64,000 nt of DNA from Hymenoscyphus infarciens (GCA_001414345.1 LLCB01000171.1:57588-121587); one strand, 5' to 3'. Shown: positions 35,530-47,050, counted from the stretch's first letter. Notes: generated from the letters alone by a model not told the origin. Translations and numbers: made by a program.

Positions 35530-37833
35530 ATGCGTTTCCTTTCCCTCCCTCTCCTTTTCGCCATCTGCGCGTCGATAGTTAGCGGTGAGTCGTCGGAGGC
35601 TACACTGGGCTCAGATGTGTCAGGAGACAATTCGGACGATGTTGTAGAGGGCCCGGAGCCTACGATATTCAATGGGATCTCAGTGCCCCCTCTCCCCGAA
35701 ATAGACGGGGAGAAGTTTAATGCGACAGTAGAGAAGGGTTATTGGTTTGTGAAGCATTACTCGTCAGTCTCTCTCAGCGCCAGCATATATACCCAGTGGT
35801 TGAATTCATTCTGACTTGCCTCTTCTAGACCATACTGTCCTCATTGTCTCGAGATTGCGCCTACATGGCAAACATTATACGAATATTACTACACTTCGAA
35901 AGTCGTCCCTTCTGGCCCCGCAGATAGCGCCACGACTTCTATGAATACTTTCACGGCCTATTATAAATTTAAGTTTGGTTCCTTGGACTGCATTGCATTT
36001 GGATCAACTTGTACGGCACACGGTATCGGAGCCTTCCCTACGTTTATTCTATACAAAGATGGAGAGGAACTCAAGAGATTTACGGGAGCAAAGAAGATGA
36101 AGAACATTAGCGACTTCATTGAGGAAGCGCTAGAATCGATTCGACCTGGTTCCAGACCTATTGGGGGCCCTGAGTTGCCAGAACCAGGCGACAGCGGTTC
36201 CAAAGATTACCAAGCCCCTGCTGCTGCTCCTCCAGCGCCTACCGGGGTTGCAGAATCAGCGCCCAAGGATACCAAATTATCTCCCTCAGTTAGCTCAGAA
36301 CTTCCGGAATCCAAGACCAAAGCAGCATTAAAAGCCACACCTGTTACACCCGTCAAGAACGGAGGAAAGCCGAAGAAGCCCAGCAAGCCCCATTCAACCC
36401 CAAATCCCTTGGGAAAATCCATTTCTTTCACTGCAGAAAGTTTCCAAAATTCGGTCACAATGACCCAGGAACCCTGGTTCATTAAATTCTACGCTCCTTG
36501 GTGTGGCCATTGTCAAGCCATGGCTCCCAACTGGATCCAACTCGCAAAGGAAATGAAAGGCAAGCTAAATGTTGGAGAAGTAAACTGTGATGTCGAGTCA
36601 AGATTGTGCAAGGATGCTCATCTACGAGGATATCCTACCATTTTGTTCTTCCGAGGAGGTGAACGTGTTGAATACGATGGCCTGAGGGGTCTCGGTGATT
36701 TCGTGACATATGCCAACAAAGCCATTGATATTGGTGATGGAGTGAAGGACGTCGATGCAGCTGAGTTTGTGGAATTGGAAGAAAAGGAAGAAGTCATTTT
36801 TGTCTACTTCTACGACCACGCAACCACAAGCGAAGATTTTGCAGCACTCGAGCGCTTGACTTTGAGCTTGATTGGTCACGCAAAAATTGTGAAGACCAAC
36901 AGTGCCAAGCTAGCAGAACGATTCAAGATCACTACCTGGCCTAGACTTTTGGTTTCAAGAGACGGTCGTCCAACATATTATACTGCTTTGGCACCACAAG
37001 ATATGCGCGACTTCCGACAAGTCCTTCATTGGATGCAGTCCGTATGGTTGCCAATTGTTCCGGAACTCAGTTCTTCCAACTCCAGAGAAATCATGGATGG
37101 GAAGTTGGTCGTTTTGGGTATCTTGACTCGCGAAAGACCCGAAGAATTTGCTATGGCCAAGAAAGAAATCAAGAGTGCAGCTTTGGAATGGATGGACAAG
37201 ACAACTTCAACCTTCCAACGTGAACGACAAGAATTGAGAGATGCCAAGCAGTTGAGAATTGAAGAGGCAGAAGACCGTAATGATCAACGTGCATTGAGAG
37301 CTGCAAAGAGTATTCGCATTAATATGGACAAGTCGGAGTTGAAAGAAGTTGGATTCGCGTGGGTTGATGGTGTATTCTGGGAGAGATGGGTCCGATCAAC
37401 TTACGGAATTGAGGTCTCAAAAGATGGCGAGAAGGTCATTATTAATGATGAGGATGTAAGTTTTTGATTCCTTGCCCCAGCTCTGAGCGAGTACTAATGA
37501 TTACAGCAACGACGATACTGGGATACAACTATTAGCGGCAACTTCATCATGGCCTCAAGAACCTCGATTCTTGAGACTATCGGTAAAGTGAACCAATCAC
37601 CACCCAAAATCAAGCCCAAGACGACAGTTTCCAGTATTGAAAAGTTCTTTTTCGATATCCGAGGTGCTATCTCGGGACATCCTTTCCTATCACTAGGAGT
37701 AATTGCTGGTATCGCGTTAGGTGTAATGGTATGGGGACGCGGGCGGATGCGCAGACAGCGCGGAGGCTTCTTCAGACTTGATGAGAAGGAGGGTTTACTG
37801 GGTGGTGCAAACGGGGGTGGAAAGGTTGATTAG
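35530..37833 (+). CDS. Membrane-anchored ER protein disulfide isomerase, Eps1-like
   Basis: Three exons (35530-35762, 35829-37455, 37507-37833), with 66- and 51-bp introns, give 728 residues. Residues 1-19 are a signal peptide (MRFLSLPLLFAICASIVSG). The first thioredoxin domain has the active site YSPYCPHC, formed across the first splice. A Pro/Ala/Lys-rich linker follows, then a second thioredoxin domain with FYAPWCGHC, then redox-inactive domains. Near the C-terminus GVIAGIALGVMVWG is a membrane segment with a short basic tail (RGRMRRQRGG). The layout matches fungal membrane PDIs such as yeast Eps1, which act in oxidative folding and membrane-protein quality control in the ER. Both CxxC sites are intact. 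Confidence 0.92.
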
Positions 37834-38084
37834 AAACGTTTGTACTATAAGCGATTGCGATTGGGATTTTGGGTCTCTCTGGTTTCCCTTAGGAATTGGG
37901 GTTTTTGCGGGTTGGGTTTGAAATTAAGTTGTACCACTTACTCTGTTGAGCTGATATATGGATGCTGATTATGAATTTCTTTCTTCTTGTTGTAAGTGGG
38001 AGGTGTTCTGAAAAGAGTTATGCTTGTTATAGGTTGGGTGGAGCACGTCACATGTGTTCAGTTCCCAGTGCCTCACTTCAATAC

Positions 38085-38340
38085 GCATTTCCTCAAGGAG
38101 ATCAACTCCTATCTTTTATTAGATTTAAACCTGGGGCCTGCTTAAGCGTTCAGCTCATATTTATGTCCAACCGAAAGTCCCCACGTTGTTTTTCCAATTC
38201 CTATTTTCCTCGACCCTAAGTCCAGCCCAAGGATTTATGTTCATGTCCACATGGTTCCGAAAACGAGGAATGACTCCCTTCAAAATCCAATTCCAACTGT
38301 CTAAAGAGCATCACTCCCTGGTTTTTACACTCAAGCCTGC
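38085..38340. repeat. Diverged tandem units of about 100 bp behind Cys-rich copy 1
   Basis: Three units share a motif close to ATCAACTCCTATTTTT, followed about 20 bp later by AAGTCCAGC or AAGCCTGCT. They begin near 38095, 38190 and 38300. The same array lies at the same place behind the intact copy at 39498-39836, so gene and array were duplicated together or the array spread with the family. Confidence 0.55.
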
Positions 38341-38363
38341 TGAGCTGCCCTTTCAATCGACCC

Positions 38364-38739
38364 CTAGATTTCAATCATAGATAGCCACCAAGTACAACGT
38401 TCATCTTCCTCTCGAAAGTCGCGTTCGCATACCTCGCATCCCTTCTCAAATATCTGAGAATTAAAAACCGCGAATTGATGTCTGCATGTACCGTTGCCGC
38501 ATCGTATGTAGGTTTTACTTTGTTTGCAAAGATTGCAGAGTGAGTTTTGACAATAGGAACTGCGGGGCTGAGCTGGATCTGGCTGGGTAGGGTTAGTGTA
38601 TCGCAGTAGCAGCACAGCAGCAGTACAGCATGTGAGGACCAGCATTGAGAATATCTGGTGGTGAGGCGATTCGTGGATTAGGCTGATTTGTTGGTTCGTT
38701 TGTCTCTATGGTTTTACCTTTTGCTGTAGGATTCGACGT
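38364..38739 (-). pseudogene. Decayed copy 1 of a tandem Cys-rich (zinc-finger-like) family
   Basis: The C-terminal half reads YCQNSLCNLCKQSKTYI, CGNGTCRHQF and CEVCERDF, aligning with the intact paralogue at 39498-39836. Upstream, the leader and first codons also align, but the start ATG of the paralogue is ACG here (38739-38737). The N-terminal half continues in a different frame from the C-terminal half and meets a TAA. So both a lost start and a frameshift mark it as a pseudogene, unless an upstream exon supplies a new start. Confidence 0.7.
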
Positions 38740-39204
38740 GTCTTGTTCGTTTTGTTTGAGGTTGAATTCGTCGTTGCTGAGAATTAGATAGAAAGGGGTA
38801 GAGTCGAGCTGTGTAGTATTGTGGCTGTTTGTTAAAATTTCGGGGTTAGTTAGAACGCCTTTTCTTCACTATTCAGCTGCTCTAGTTCTCTTGTTTAATC
38901 ACAAACAGCATAAACCGGCTTCTACTCTGCCTTTCTAATCCATTCGTCGGAGGGAGTCTTTTAGGGACCGTCACTCGCGGCTACCAAGCCTGCCACTGCA
39001 CATTTTCGGATCTGACTATTCTTATCATCTACAGAAAATCATCTAATATTCCACAGAAGAATATATTATATAGACACTTAGACCGTTTGAGATGCCGCAC
39101 CATCATGAACTCGCTTCGCCTATCGCTAACCTTCCTTGATTGAGTTTTTCCACTTGCCTCATTTCCACCCCATCAACTATCGCGAAGCAAAAGAGTAAAG
39201 ACAT

Positions 39205-39470
39205 TTTAGAGGAGATCAACTCCTAATTTTATTGTATTAAACCCCTAAGTCCAGCTTAAATGTTCGTATCCCTGTCCAACCATAATCTCAACATAATATG
39301 TCCCTACCGAAAATCCCCATTAAAGGAAACCAACCCCTATTTTTTGAAACCCAAGTCCAGCTTGAGTGTTTATCTGGAATCAACCCAGATTCATGCCCGA
39401 ACCAAATTCCCCAAATAGTCGAAGGGAATCAATCCCTGGTTTTTGCTCTCAGTCCTGCTGAGGTAACCCT
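39205..39470. repeat. Diverged tandem units of about 100 bp behind Cys-rich copy 2
   Basis: Three units begin GAGATCAACTCCTAATTTTA, GAAACCAACCCCTATTTTTT and GGGAATCAATCCCTGGTTTT, near 39212, 39318 and 39424. Each is followed by a CCAAGTCCAGC or CAGTCCTGCTGAG block. They match the array at 38085-38340 unit by unit. Confidence 0.6.
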
Positions 39471-39497
39471 CCAGGTGTTGTCTCGATTATAAACTTC

Positions 39498-39836
39498 TTA
39501 GCAGGACCAGACAGTATAACGCTGATCGTCATAATTATGGAAGAGACGGCATAGTTGGCACTCCATATCGTATGGACTACTATTGAGAACCTGTAATCGG
39601 CAAACACACCTTTCGTTGCTGCAAATTATGTAGGTTTTGTTTTGTGCGCAAAAAGAGCAAAATGTGTGGTTACAATAGGAACAGCTGGTGCCTAGAGGAA
39701 CCCAATATGTGCGTTGAGACGCAGTCTGCTGGAGGCGGGTGACGCTAAGGCACTGACAGCACTTTAAGTGAGGTCCAGAATCAATATCTGGTGCTGGTGT
39801 TTGATTTGTCTGTCCGCCTCCGTTTGTATTTGACAT
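39498..39836 (-). CDS. Small Cys-rich zinc-finger-like protein, intact family copy
   Basis: A single-exon frame of 112 residues with an ATG. Cysteine pairs are arranged as KCCQC, CSYCNHTFCSFC, CSNERCVC and CQLC, a spacing that suggests a treble-clef or RING-like zinc fold with two metal sites. There is no signal peptide; the N-terminus is a Gly/Asn/Thr-rich disordered tail (MSNTNGGGQTNQTPAPD). Decayed relatives lie on both sides on the same strand. I do not recognise a named family; the pattern could serve protein or nucleic acid binding. It lies in a 5.5-kb region otherwise free of genes, typical of fast-evolving accessory loci. Confidence 0.6.
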   Translation of the reverse strand: MSNTNGGGQTNQTPAPDIDSGPHLKCCQCLSVTRLQQTASQRTYWVPLGTSCSYCNHTFCSFCAQNKTYIICSNERCVCRLQVLNSSPYDMECQLCRLFHNYDDQRYTVWSC

Positions 39837-40624
39837 GTTTTGTTCGTTTCGTTTAAAATCTGACTTGTAATTGCTGAGTTTTGGCGGAAAATGTGTAGTG
39901 TAGAGCTGTGTGGTTTATTCTTTTCCTGTTGAATATTGCCTGAGGTAGGGTACAAAGATTAGTGGTATCGTGTTTGATTGTTGAGGTTTGGATGGAAAGG
40001 TGTAATGTAGAGTGATGGGGTATTGTTTTGCTTGTTGGGTTGTTGAGCCTCCATAGGGGTTAGGAGGCCTCGCTATATAGACTGCTTCGTTGTGTAGCTA
40101 TTCAGAGACTATGCTCCTGTTCCTCAATTATATGTAATTGAAACCAGCTTTTGTTCATTTCTATGTGATTGCTTGGTTGAAGTGCGATGCTTTGTATTAT
40201 ATCTATTCAGACGCTATGGTCATTTCCCTGTATTATGCGTAATAGAAACTACTTTTTTCAGCAGAATGCTGCTCTATATGATATCTATTCAGGACATTTG
40301 GTTCTGTCTCTCAATCACATATATTAGAAACCGGAGTCCAATCATGTCTATGGGGTTCTTTGGTTGACGTGCGAGACTTTATTCAATACTCCATCGTCAT
40401 TCTAAGTATGAGCACTAAGTTTATTCCCAAATATTCGTTAACTTGGAACCAATACCTGTACACTGACGGGATATTCGCTTAAGAAAAAAGGGTTGTGAAT
40501 GTTTGGTGAGTAACTTGGAAACTAAATATCGCCTCTCGTCGTTATAAAGTCTGCCACTGCATATTCAGTGGACGGGATTATCCCAGTCATATACCGGGCG
40601 AAAATAGCATCGTTTTGATAGCTT

Positions 40625-40740
40625 CTATTCTCTCCTAGCAAAGCATGGAGGAGCCAGGTAGTGGGTAATAATCATGTCGTTCTGAGAGCAGAAAATACAA
40701 GCCAGGCAGAACTTGTGGCCGAAGGCTGGCAGGAAATGCA
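40625..40740 (-). pseudogene. Fragment of a third Cys-rich family copy
   Basis: The minus strand reads PAFGHKFCLACIFCSQNDMI then ITHYLAPPC and stops at 40625. The CxxC pair expected just before it (CISC) is present but in the neighbouring frame. The segment aligns with the CSYCNHTFCSFCAQNKTYI region of the intact copy. No N-terminal half is visible. Confidence 0.45.
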
Positions 40741-41256
40741 GGTTTCTCCGTCAAGAAGACCAACCAATCATTAGAGAGCTACTTAGAATGGGTTTAATTA
40801 GAGAAGCTGATACCTGGGATCTGTAACTCCTTTCGTCTTTCATCGTAGATGAGAGAATGCAAAGTTACTTGAGTTTTACTCGGGTTAAAGACCAGTACAT
40901 CTATAGTGATTCCAACCTAATTGGTTGTATGCTTAATGTTTTTAACCAATGTGTGGGTATAAGTAAACCAACAAGATAATAAACAGAAAATTTGGTTAAA
41001 GGAGACGGGACTACAGCTTAAGTTATCCGTGCCCAAACCAAAATCGCAACGCAAATTTCAGAGAGAGTTGAACTATTTCTTTCTTTAAGTCCTGCTAAGA
41101 GACCCCTCCATAATCCATCCCTATCTTTGTAGAACTTGTCATCCATTGATCATCCAGAGACTCCCACCAACTTCTAGGAATCATATCTTTGTGATTTATT
41201 TCCGCAATTTCCATAACAAGCATGTCGTTATCCACAACATGGGTACATTTTTTACA

Positions 41257-41508
41257 TTAGTCGTAGGTTAGCCACCTCACATTTTGGAGACAATTAGGGC
41301 AGAATGGGCGTCCGCACACTGGACAAAAGTGGTTCTTCAAAATATGCCGTCTACCTTCAAGGGGAGAGACTCGTCGTTTCCCCCGGCATTTACAGCCTAG
41401 TATGAAGTGTCTAGTGCGGTCATTCTGAAAATCTTTGGGATCAGCAACGGTGATATGCGGGGCTTTACCATATTTCTGTTGTCTTTCTCTTGTTTTTGAA
41501 TTCGACAT
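41257..41508 (-). CDS. Cys-rich family copy 4, probably truncated by a stop
   Basis: An ATG-initiated frame of 83 residues contains CKCRGKRR, HFCPVCGRPFCPNCLQN and ends RWLTYD. The CxxC-GRPFC-xC knuckle matches the other copies. Directly after the TAA the same frame continues CKKCTHVVDNDMLVMEIAE and runs on for some 50 codons (ending near MDYGG). This supplies the CxxC pair needed to complete a second metal site. The stop therefore looks secondary: either a truncated allele or an unrecognised intron. It begins with MSN, like the intact copy. Confidence 0.5.
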   Translation of the reverse strand: MSNSKTRERQQKYGKAPHITVADPKDFQNDRTRHFILGCKCRGKRRVSPLEGRRHILKNHFCPVCGRPFCPNCLQNVRWLTYD

Positions 41509-43766
41509 AATTTCTTAATCATTGCTGTTGGCTACTGAAAGTGCAGTGAAAGGGTTTGTGGCTTGATTGGGGTACTTTTTGCTAACTTCAGGGCTAGAAT
41601 GCCTCTTTTCATATTGTTTCTACTTGGTACCTGGAACAACTGAAAGGCCACATTTTGACGGATTACAACACCTCGCTTTGATCGACAAAGAAAAAGGCAT
41701 GGAATGCAGGGAAATTGTGTAGGGGGAATGGCAAGTCGGAAGTTAATTTCACTATAATAAACACTGTGACCAAAAAATAAAGCACCATGCCACTTTCCTC
41801 TAGCTATTATAACGGATACCCACCCACCATTCATCATTACCTGATCCACTTCCGCCAACGCTTTCTTACTCATAATATATCCACACTCACCTCCTGCCTT
41901 AACTTCTGTTCAATTTACTCCATTTAATTGGTCCCGTGTTGATTGTGTTAGTTGTTGGTTATACCAAATCGGGGATCATTCTAGAAACTAGACAGATCTA
42001 GATTATAAAAAGTAAAGCATCGCACGTATAACACTTCAGCGATCTCGCTTGTATTCATAAAAAAACGGCACAGAGAGTAAGAAAACTTAAGTTGGTTTCT
42101 TTATCTATCTCTTACTCAGAATACTTAATTCAATCTAATTTTTTAACTTAAAGAGTAATCTATTAGTTATGTTAGAGTTATATTAGAGGAACAAATAGCA
42201 ATGTTATTCTTTCTAAGACTAGTAAGAAAATCATAAGTAGTATAAGTACGAACTACTTAGCTATATACTTATTGCTCGGAGTATCCTAAGTAGGTAGAGC
42301 ATAGTAGTGTATAAGTACCGAGGCCTTTGAGTAGAGTAGTGTAGTTACTTAAAACTAACTAAGTAGTACATATTTGTTTAATACCATGCGAACCATTACT
42401 CTTCAATTAATCAAACGCAAAGACGCAAAGACGCAAAGACGCAAAGACATGATTGCGATGGAGTTTCTATTGCGTATTCGAGGAAGATAAATATAGCCGC
42501 TGAATAGGTCATGCTATTCTTTCCTTTTATTATACCTGAAATATGTTCTTCTAATAACTACTTTCTTGAGCAGTGAGCGAAGAAATCTATAGAAATAGAC
42601 ATGGTTCGCTCTCTTAACTCGTTACTGGACTCAGAAAAAAGACGCCCAATTGAGGCACAGGCACCCCAACTAAAGAAACCAATTTAAATCAAGTTGTAAA
42701 AATACAAGAAAAATTTCTATCGATTCCTAAGAGTGTTAATAGAAAGTGTATAAAGTTAAAGATATTTCAAGTGAGTAGTTGCTATAGCACTCGAGAATTA
42801 AGACGATGGGGTTTGGGTGCAGCTGGTGCCTCGAATAGGCGTGTTTGTTCTTCTACGTGGAGCTGGAGTCCCCATGCATATGCTTATATTATAGGACCTT
42901 GTCGAGATTGAAACGACAAATTGTTAAACTCGTTTAAATATCAGACTCGTCATTGCCCATAGTAGACTGTCTAGAAAATTACGAAGAGATTGTTAATATC
43001 CAATTAACTTAAAATAAGCAAATGCTATCTTCTTGCTAGATAAGCGGAGAAAGGCCGTAAATAAATTCTAGGATTTCATCTTGATTTCCCAAAGTCTTCC
43101 GCTGCCTGGATGTCACTCATACTTCCTCTCTCAGGCGCTTACTATTCAATCTAATAGTAAAAATCAAGCATCATATTTCTATCAGAAACGAAACAGATTT
43201 GTATCAAGTATATAACAAGGCAGCCTTAGCTCCAAAAAATTGAATAAACGGCTCGGAGAAAGTGGGCTATCCCCGGCGGCTCTGCTACCGCCAAATGTGA
43301 GTAGAAAAGAAGTCGAGAAAGTTAAAAAAAACTAACTGTATGCTTAGGTCTGACAAGTTAAAACATTGTTCAGCTCCGCGTGATTCCTTTCCAGACTGGT
43401 CACGAGGAGCTCTTTCCACCAACTGACACAAATCATCAGCTGTTACAACCACGTCTTAAGAGATGAACATTCAACCAAACGAAGGGTATATGAATAGCCA
43501 ATTTTAAAATCCAAAATATCTACATCTTCAATTCGATGTGAATAAAATTAAGAGAGCACTTTTAAAATAGGTAATATCCAGCCAGGCCCAATCACGCTAA
43601 GGAAACGCGCCAACGGCAGAAAATCGGCGGTAAAGTGCCGACACCAACCCGCCGCGACAGACATTTGGTTCTTGCTTTTGAGGGGCAGCGGACGGCCATA
43701 GCTACTCCATACAGTTCGCCAGCGCACCAGCACAACTTTGCATGCAGAACAGAAAACATTGCCACC
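41509..43766. other. Gene-less 2.2-kb interval
   Basis: Only weak open frames occur. Positions 42,100-42,400 are AT-rich and contain GAGTAGAGTAGTGTAGTTACT, related to the GAGTA-repeat element at 61,893-62,503, so a degraded repeat lies here. An octamer array follows at 42415-42448. The last 120 bp form the leader of the nucleoporin gene. Confidence 0.55.
42415..42448. repeat. (ACGCAAAG)n octamer array
   Basis: Four perfect octamers plus two bases. Confidence 0.92.
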
Positions 43767-45562
43767 ATGTCTTCGACTACATCTGCAGACATTGCTCCAT
43801 TTGCAACCGGCGGGCAGAAAGAGGAGGTCGCGATTCACGAACCTGATGTCATCGAGTCCAACCACCACCTGCCAGCGAGGACCATGGCCCAGGGAGGAGA
43901 TCGACGCGTTCAAAAGGATGTGGCCGCGGAGGATGCTGCTACCACGGCGGCGAGCGAGGAGTTGAAGCATACCACCATCTCAGACAAAATTCTGCCTTTA
44001 TCCAAATCCAGCGAGGAGTCGGCGGCGGTCGAAAGCGAGGCCACGGGAGAAGATAAGGATATGAGCGAGACAATCAAAGATATTACCCCAGAAACAGATC
44101 CAACTGATGTGCAAGATGAGGATATGCGAGAGCGGATATTCTCACCAAAGAAGAAGAGAGGCCGCGATCAGGATGAAGATACCAAAGACTTAGAAGAGAG
44201 AAGTGCTGAAGCGCCAGGGTCCACAGATGGAAGCGCCCCGAATGGCAGCAGCCGTACAACAAGAGATGGTCCAGAGAAGAAACGTCCCCGCGATGCATCC
44301 GAAGACTATACAAAGGCAGCAGGCGAGGAGGAAATGAAGGTAGCAGCTCTCTTTCTGCCATGCACCACGGTCTTCTAATTTTTATGCAGGTCATTTCAGC
44401 TGCCGATCCTAAAGATATCCCCCAAACAACCACTTCTGCATCGAGCGAGACATTGAAGCCTACCTTGGATACCTCGAAGAAACCAGTTTTTGGAGCCGAT
44501 CTCAACGACAAACGCCAAACATCACCTACTGCCTTTGCTAGCTCTGGCTTTGCCTCTCTGGCCGCCGCCAGCACATCTGGGTTTGGAAGCATTGGTGCAT
44601 CTAAACCAAGCATATTTGGCGGAGGAGCAAAATCTGGATTAACTGGATTTGGTGCCCTGGCAGCAAAACCAGCCGACTCAGCAAGCAAGCCAGCAGCGAC
44701 ATTGGGCTTTGGAGGTGGATCAAGTTCTGGCTTTGGTGGTCTAGCAAGCACCAGCGTCTTTGGATCTAGTTTAGGAAATGGATTTGCTGGTGGATCTGGT
44801 CCAAAACTTGGAAATTTTGCTGCCCCGGGAAAGGAAAATGTTGCACTCGGCGCGAAGCCTGCCAAAGCATTTGGTGCGCCCGAAGTCAGCGATGAGGATA
44901 GCAGTAACGAGGATGATAGTGAAGGCGCTGTGGGATCCGGCGACGAAGAGAGTGGGCGTCCAGGTTCACAGGAGGAGAAGAAGAAATCAAAGTCAGCAAA
45001 AGGTACACGCCCTCAATCGCGGTAATTATTTATTCCTTGCTAACACACTTGACAGTCCAAATTGAAGATGGAGAATCTGGCGAGGCAACTCTGCTGCAAC
45101 TGCGTGCCAAACTCTTCGCTATCGAATCGAAAGACGCTGGATGGAAAGAGCGAGGAGTCGGAACTTTGAAGATTAATGTGCCAAAATCCTCCGTAACGTT
45201 CGATGATAACGGTGTTCCTCTCCCTGGATCTTTCGATATTTCTGGCATCGATGACGACGACGAAGCCCCTAAAGTTGCACGACTTATCATGCGACAGGAA
45301 AATACTCATCGTGTTGTTCTCAACACAGTAATCATCAAGGCTATGGAATTCAAGGACAAACCATCAGCAAGCACGGCACAAATCATGTTTACAGCTTTTG
45401 AGGGTGAGACTGAACCTAAACCCATCAATATGCTGCTCAAGGTATGATTCCAAACCCCTGCGCATTTTTGGTACAGAAAACTAACCTTTTTATTACCAGA
45501 TGTCTGAAGTCAATGCAAGATTATTTCACTCTGAAATATCCTCAATTCAACATGAACTATGA
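43767..45562 (+). CDS. Ran-binding FG nucleoporin / export factor, Yrb2/Nup2-like
   Basis: Four exons (43767-44339, 44390-45002, 45056-45441, 45500-45562) joined by 50-58-bp introns give 544 residues. The start has a perfect GCCACCATG context. The N-terminal half is acidic with two basic nuclear signals (SPKKKRGRD and EKKRPRD). The middle holds FG repeats such as SGFGSIG, LGFGGGSSSGFGG and SVFGSS. The C-terminus is a RanBP1-type domain (GEATLLQLRAKLFAIES, WKERGVGTLKIN, RLIMRQENTHRVVLNT). It should bind Ran-GTP at the nuclear pore and act in nuclear export or importin recycling. The last exon has only 20 codons and completes the domain. Confidence 0.92.
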
Positions 45563-46477
45563 TAATACATACGAATGCATGGTTGATTTGACATCTCCAC
45601 CACCTAAACGCTACTCCGTCGAAACAAACACAATTTCATATGTCTCTAGAACTTACGTACACCGATATTTGTCTTCCCCTCCGCGTGGGCACAAGGCAGA
45701 ATACTTTTTTTTGTTTCTCTTACGTTGGGTGACAAGGGTTTGCGTGATTTTTGCGTGATTCTTTTTTTGTCTGGAAGAATGGAGTTTGGCATACAGCATA
45801 GCGGCGGCGGGACTCTTTTTATTTTGATCAGGATGATGATCGGGCAAAAAACCGAATGAGTGCTTTGGCGCAATCGCTCTTCAACCCTCTACCACCCCTT
45901 TGTTGAACGGGGGAAAAAGACAAGAATGGTCTTGGATGATGATGGTGTGGAACAAGGGAGTGGGCGAATGGTAGAATGGGAGGGCAGAGTGTTGGTGGAT
46001 GGATGGATGGTTCCAGAAAATGGGGTAGGCGATGCATGCAAAGGAAAAAGGAAATTTGCTTACATAGATAGGGTACATGCTACATTTGTGAGAATGATGA
46101 TCACCTAACTTCTTTTCATACTTCATGTTTTTGTTTTAGGCTGTTGGGTGTCACGGGGTGTGTTTGGTGGTGATATCAATACAAATGATGAATGCCTATA
46201 CTTATACTTTTCCAATCGGAATGTGATATTATTTATGGAAAGATAACTAATTGGAGCCTCCACAGAGAGGTTACTAGTTGTTACTAGTTGGCAGCTTCTT
46301 TGGAAAATTCAAGGTTTGGTTTTCTCCAACGCAACTGCCTGCTGAGGTTGGCAGTCGCCTACCTACCTTACCTTGAACGCGCCTTCCTCAAGAGTCTCTT
46401 CCCGCAAGCCATCTCTCCAACAAATTCGAAAACACCCCGATGTCGCGCATCTTTCCAAACTCTTAACGGCGGCCATT

Positions 46478-46829
46478 ATGGCGGAAAGATCTACTACCAA
46501 TGTGGCTGGCATCGTTCCAGTGACCATTGACGCGCAAACACCTCCTCGCAGTCACGGCGCCATGCCACTGCCGCAGCCGCCTCTACAGAACATCCTCTTT
46601 ACTCCCGCGAATTGGTACGAGTTCCGGTACGGTCTTTATGTAAGCCTTCCTACCTCTTGTTCCCGTTCCATCTTTGAAACCCATTATTCATTTGTTCAAG
46701 GGCCATCAATATGACATTCTCCAGTCGCGTCAAGAGGCAATGGCCCATGCCCTGCAAGCCATTGCGATGAATCAGCAGACCATGCTTACCCATCTATCGT
46801 CCGAGATTCAAGACTTGAAAGCCCTGTAG
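46478..46829 (+). CDS. Small unrecognised protein, 96 residues
   Basis: Two exons (46478-46639 and 46701-46829) around a 61-bp GT-AG intron give 96 residues in frame. The N-terminus is Pro-rich (PPRSHGAMPLPQPPLQN) and includes LFTPANWYEFRYGLYGHQYD across the junction. The C-terminal half is a helix with heptad-like spacing (ALQAIAMNQQTMLTHLSSEI). It has no signal peptide. I do not recognise the family; a small subunit of a complex would fit. The ATG lies after a pyrimidine-rich leader. Confidence 0.6.
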
Positions 46830-46902
46830 GTTGCTCTTTCCTCAATTGTGCCAACGATTTGGGAGAATAGCCAGACTCTAGATTCTGGTTGCCCGAGACC
46901 TG

Positions 46903-46929
46903 CTCGCACAATAGCTTACATCGTGCGAG
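46903..46929. repeat. Stem-loop 1 of a pair (CTCGCACAAT arms)
   Basis: CTCGCACAAT pairs with ATCGTGCGAG across a 7-base loop, with one G-T type mismatch. An almost identical stem-loop lies 67 bp downstream, just before the next gene. Confidence 0.75.
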
Positions 46930-46969
46930 TGAGTTGAGGGGAACCAGTCGGGCGGTTTTTTTTGCTCAT

Positions 46970-46996
46970 CTCGCACAATGACTTGTATTGTGCGAG
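46970..46996. repeat. Stem-loop 2 of a pair (CTCGCACAAT arms)
   Basis: CTCGCACAAT and ATTGTGCGAG are perfect 10-bp arms around a 7-base loop. It lies 55 bp before the start codon of the gene at 47051, so it would be in the promoter or the 5' UTR. Confidence 0.8.
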
Positions 46997-47050
46997 TGTG
47001 TTTGGAAGAATCATCAGTGGTTCTTTGAGAAATTGAGATCTTCTGGGACG

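Noticed and set aside
41532..41873. A 113-codon minus-strand frame upstream of Cys-rich copy 4
   Set aside because: No cysteine pattern or motif links it to the family; it is more likely the copy's 5' flank.
44083..44865. A 260-codon Pro/Ala-rich frame antisense to the nucleoporin gene
   Set aside because: It is the shadow of the FG and acidic repeats on the plus strand, where splice sites, nuclear signals and the Ran-binding domain are clear.
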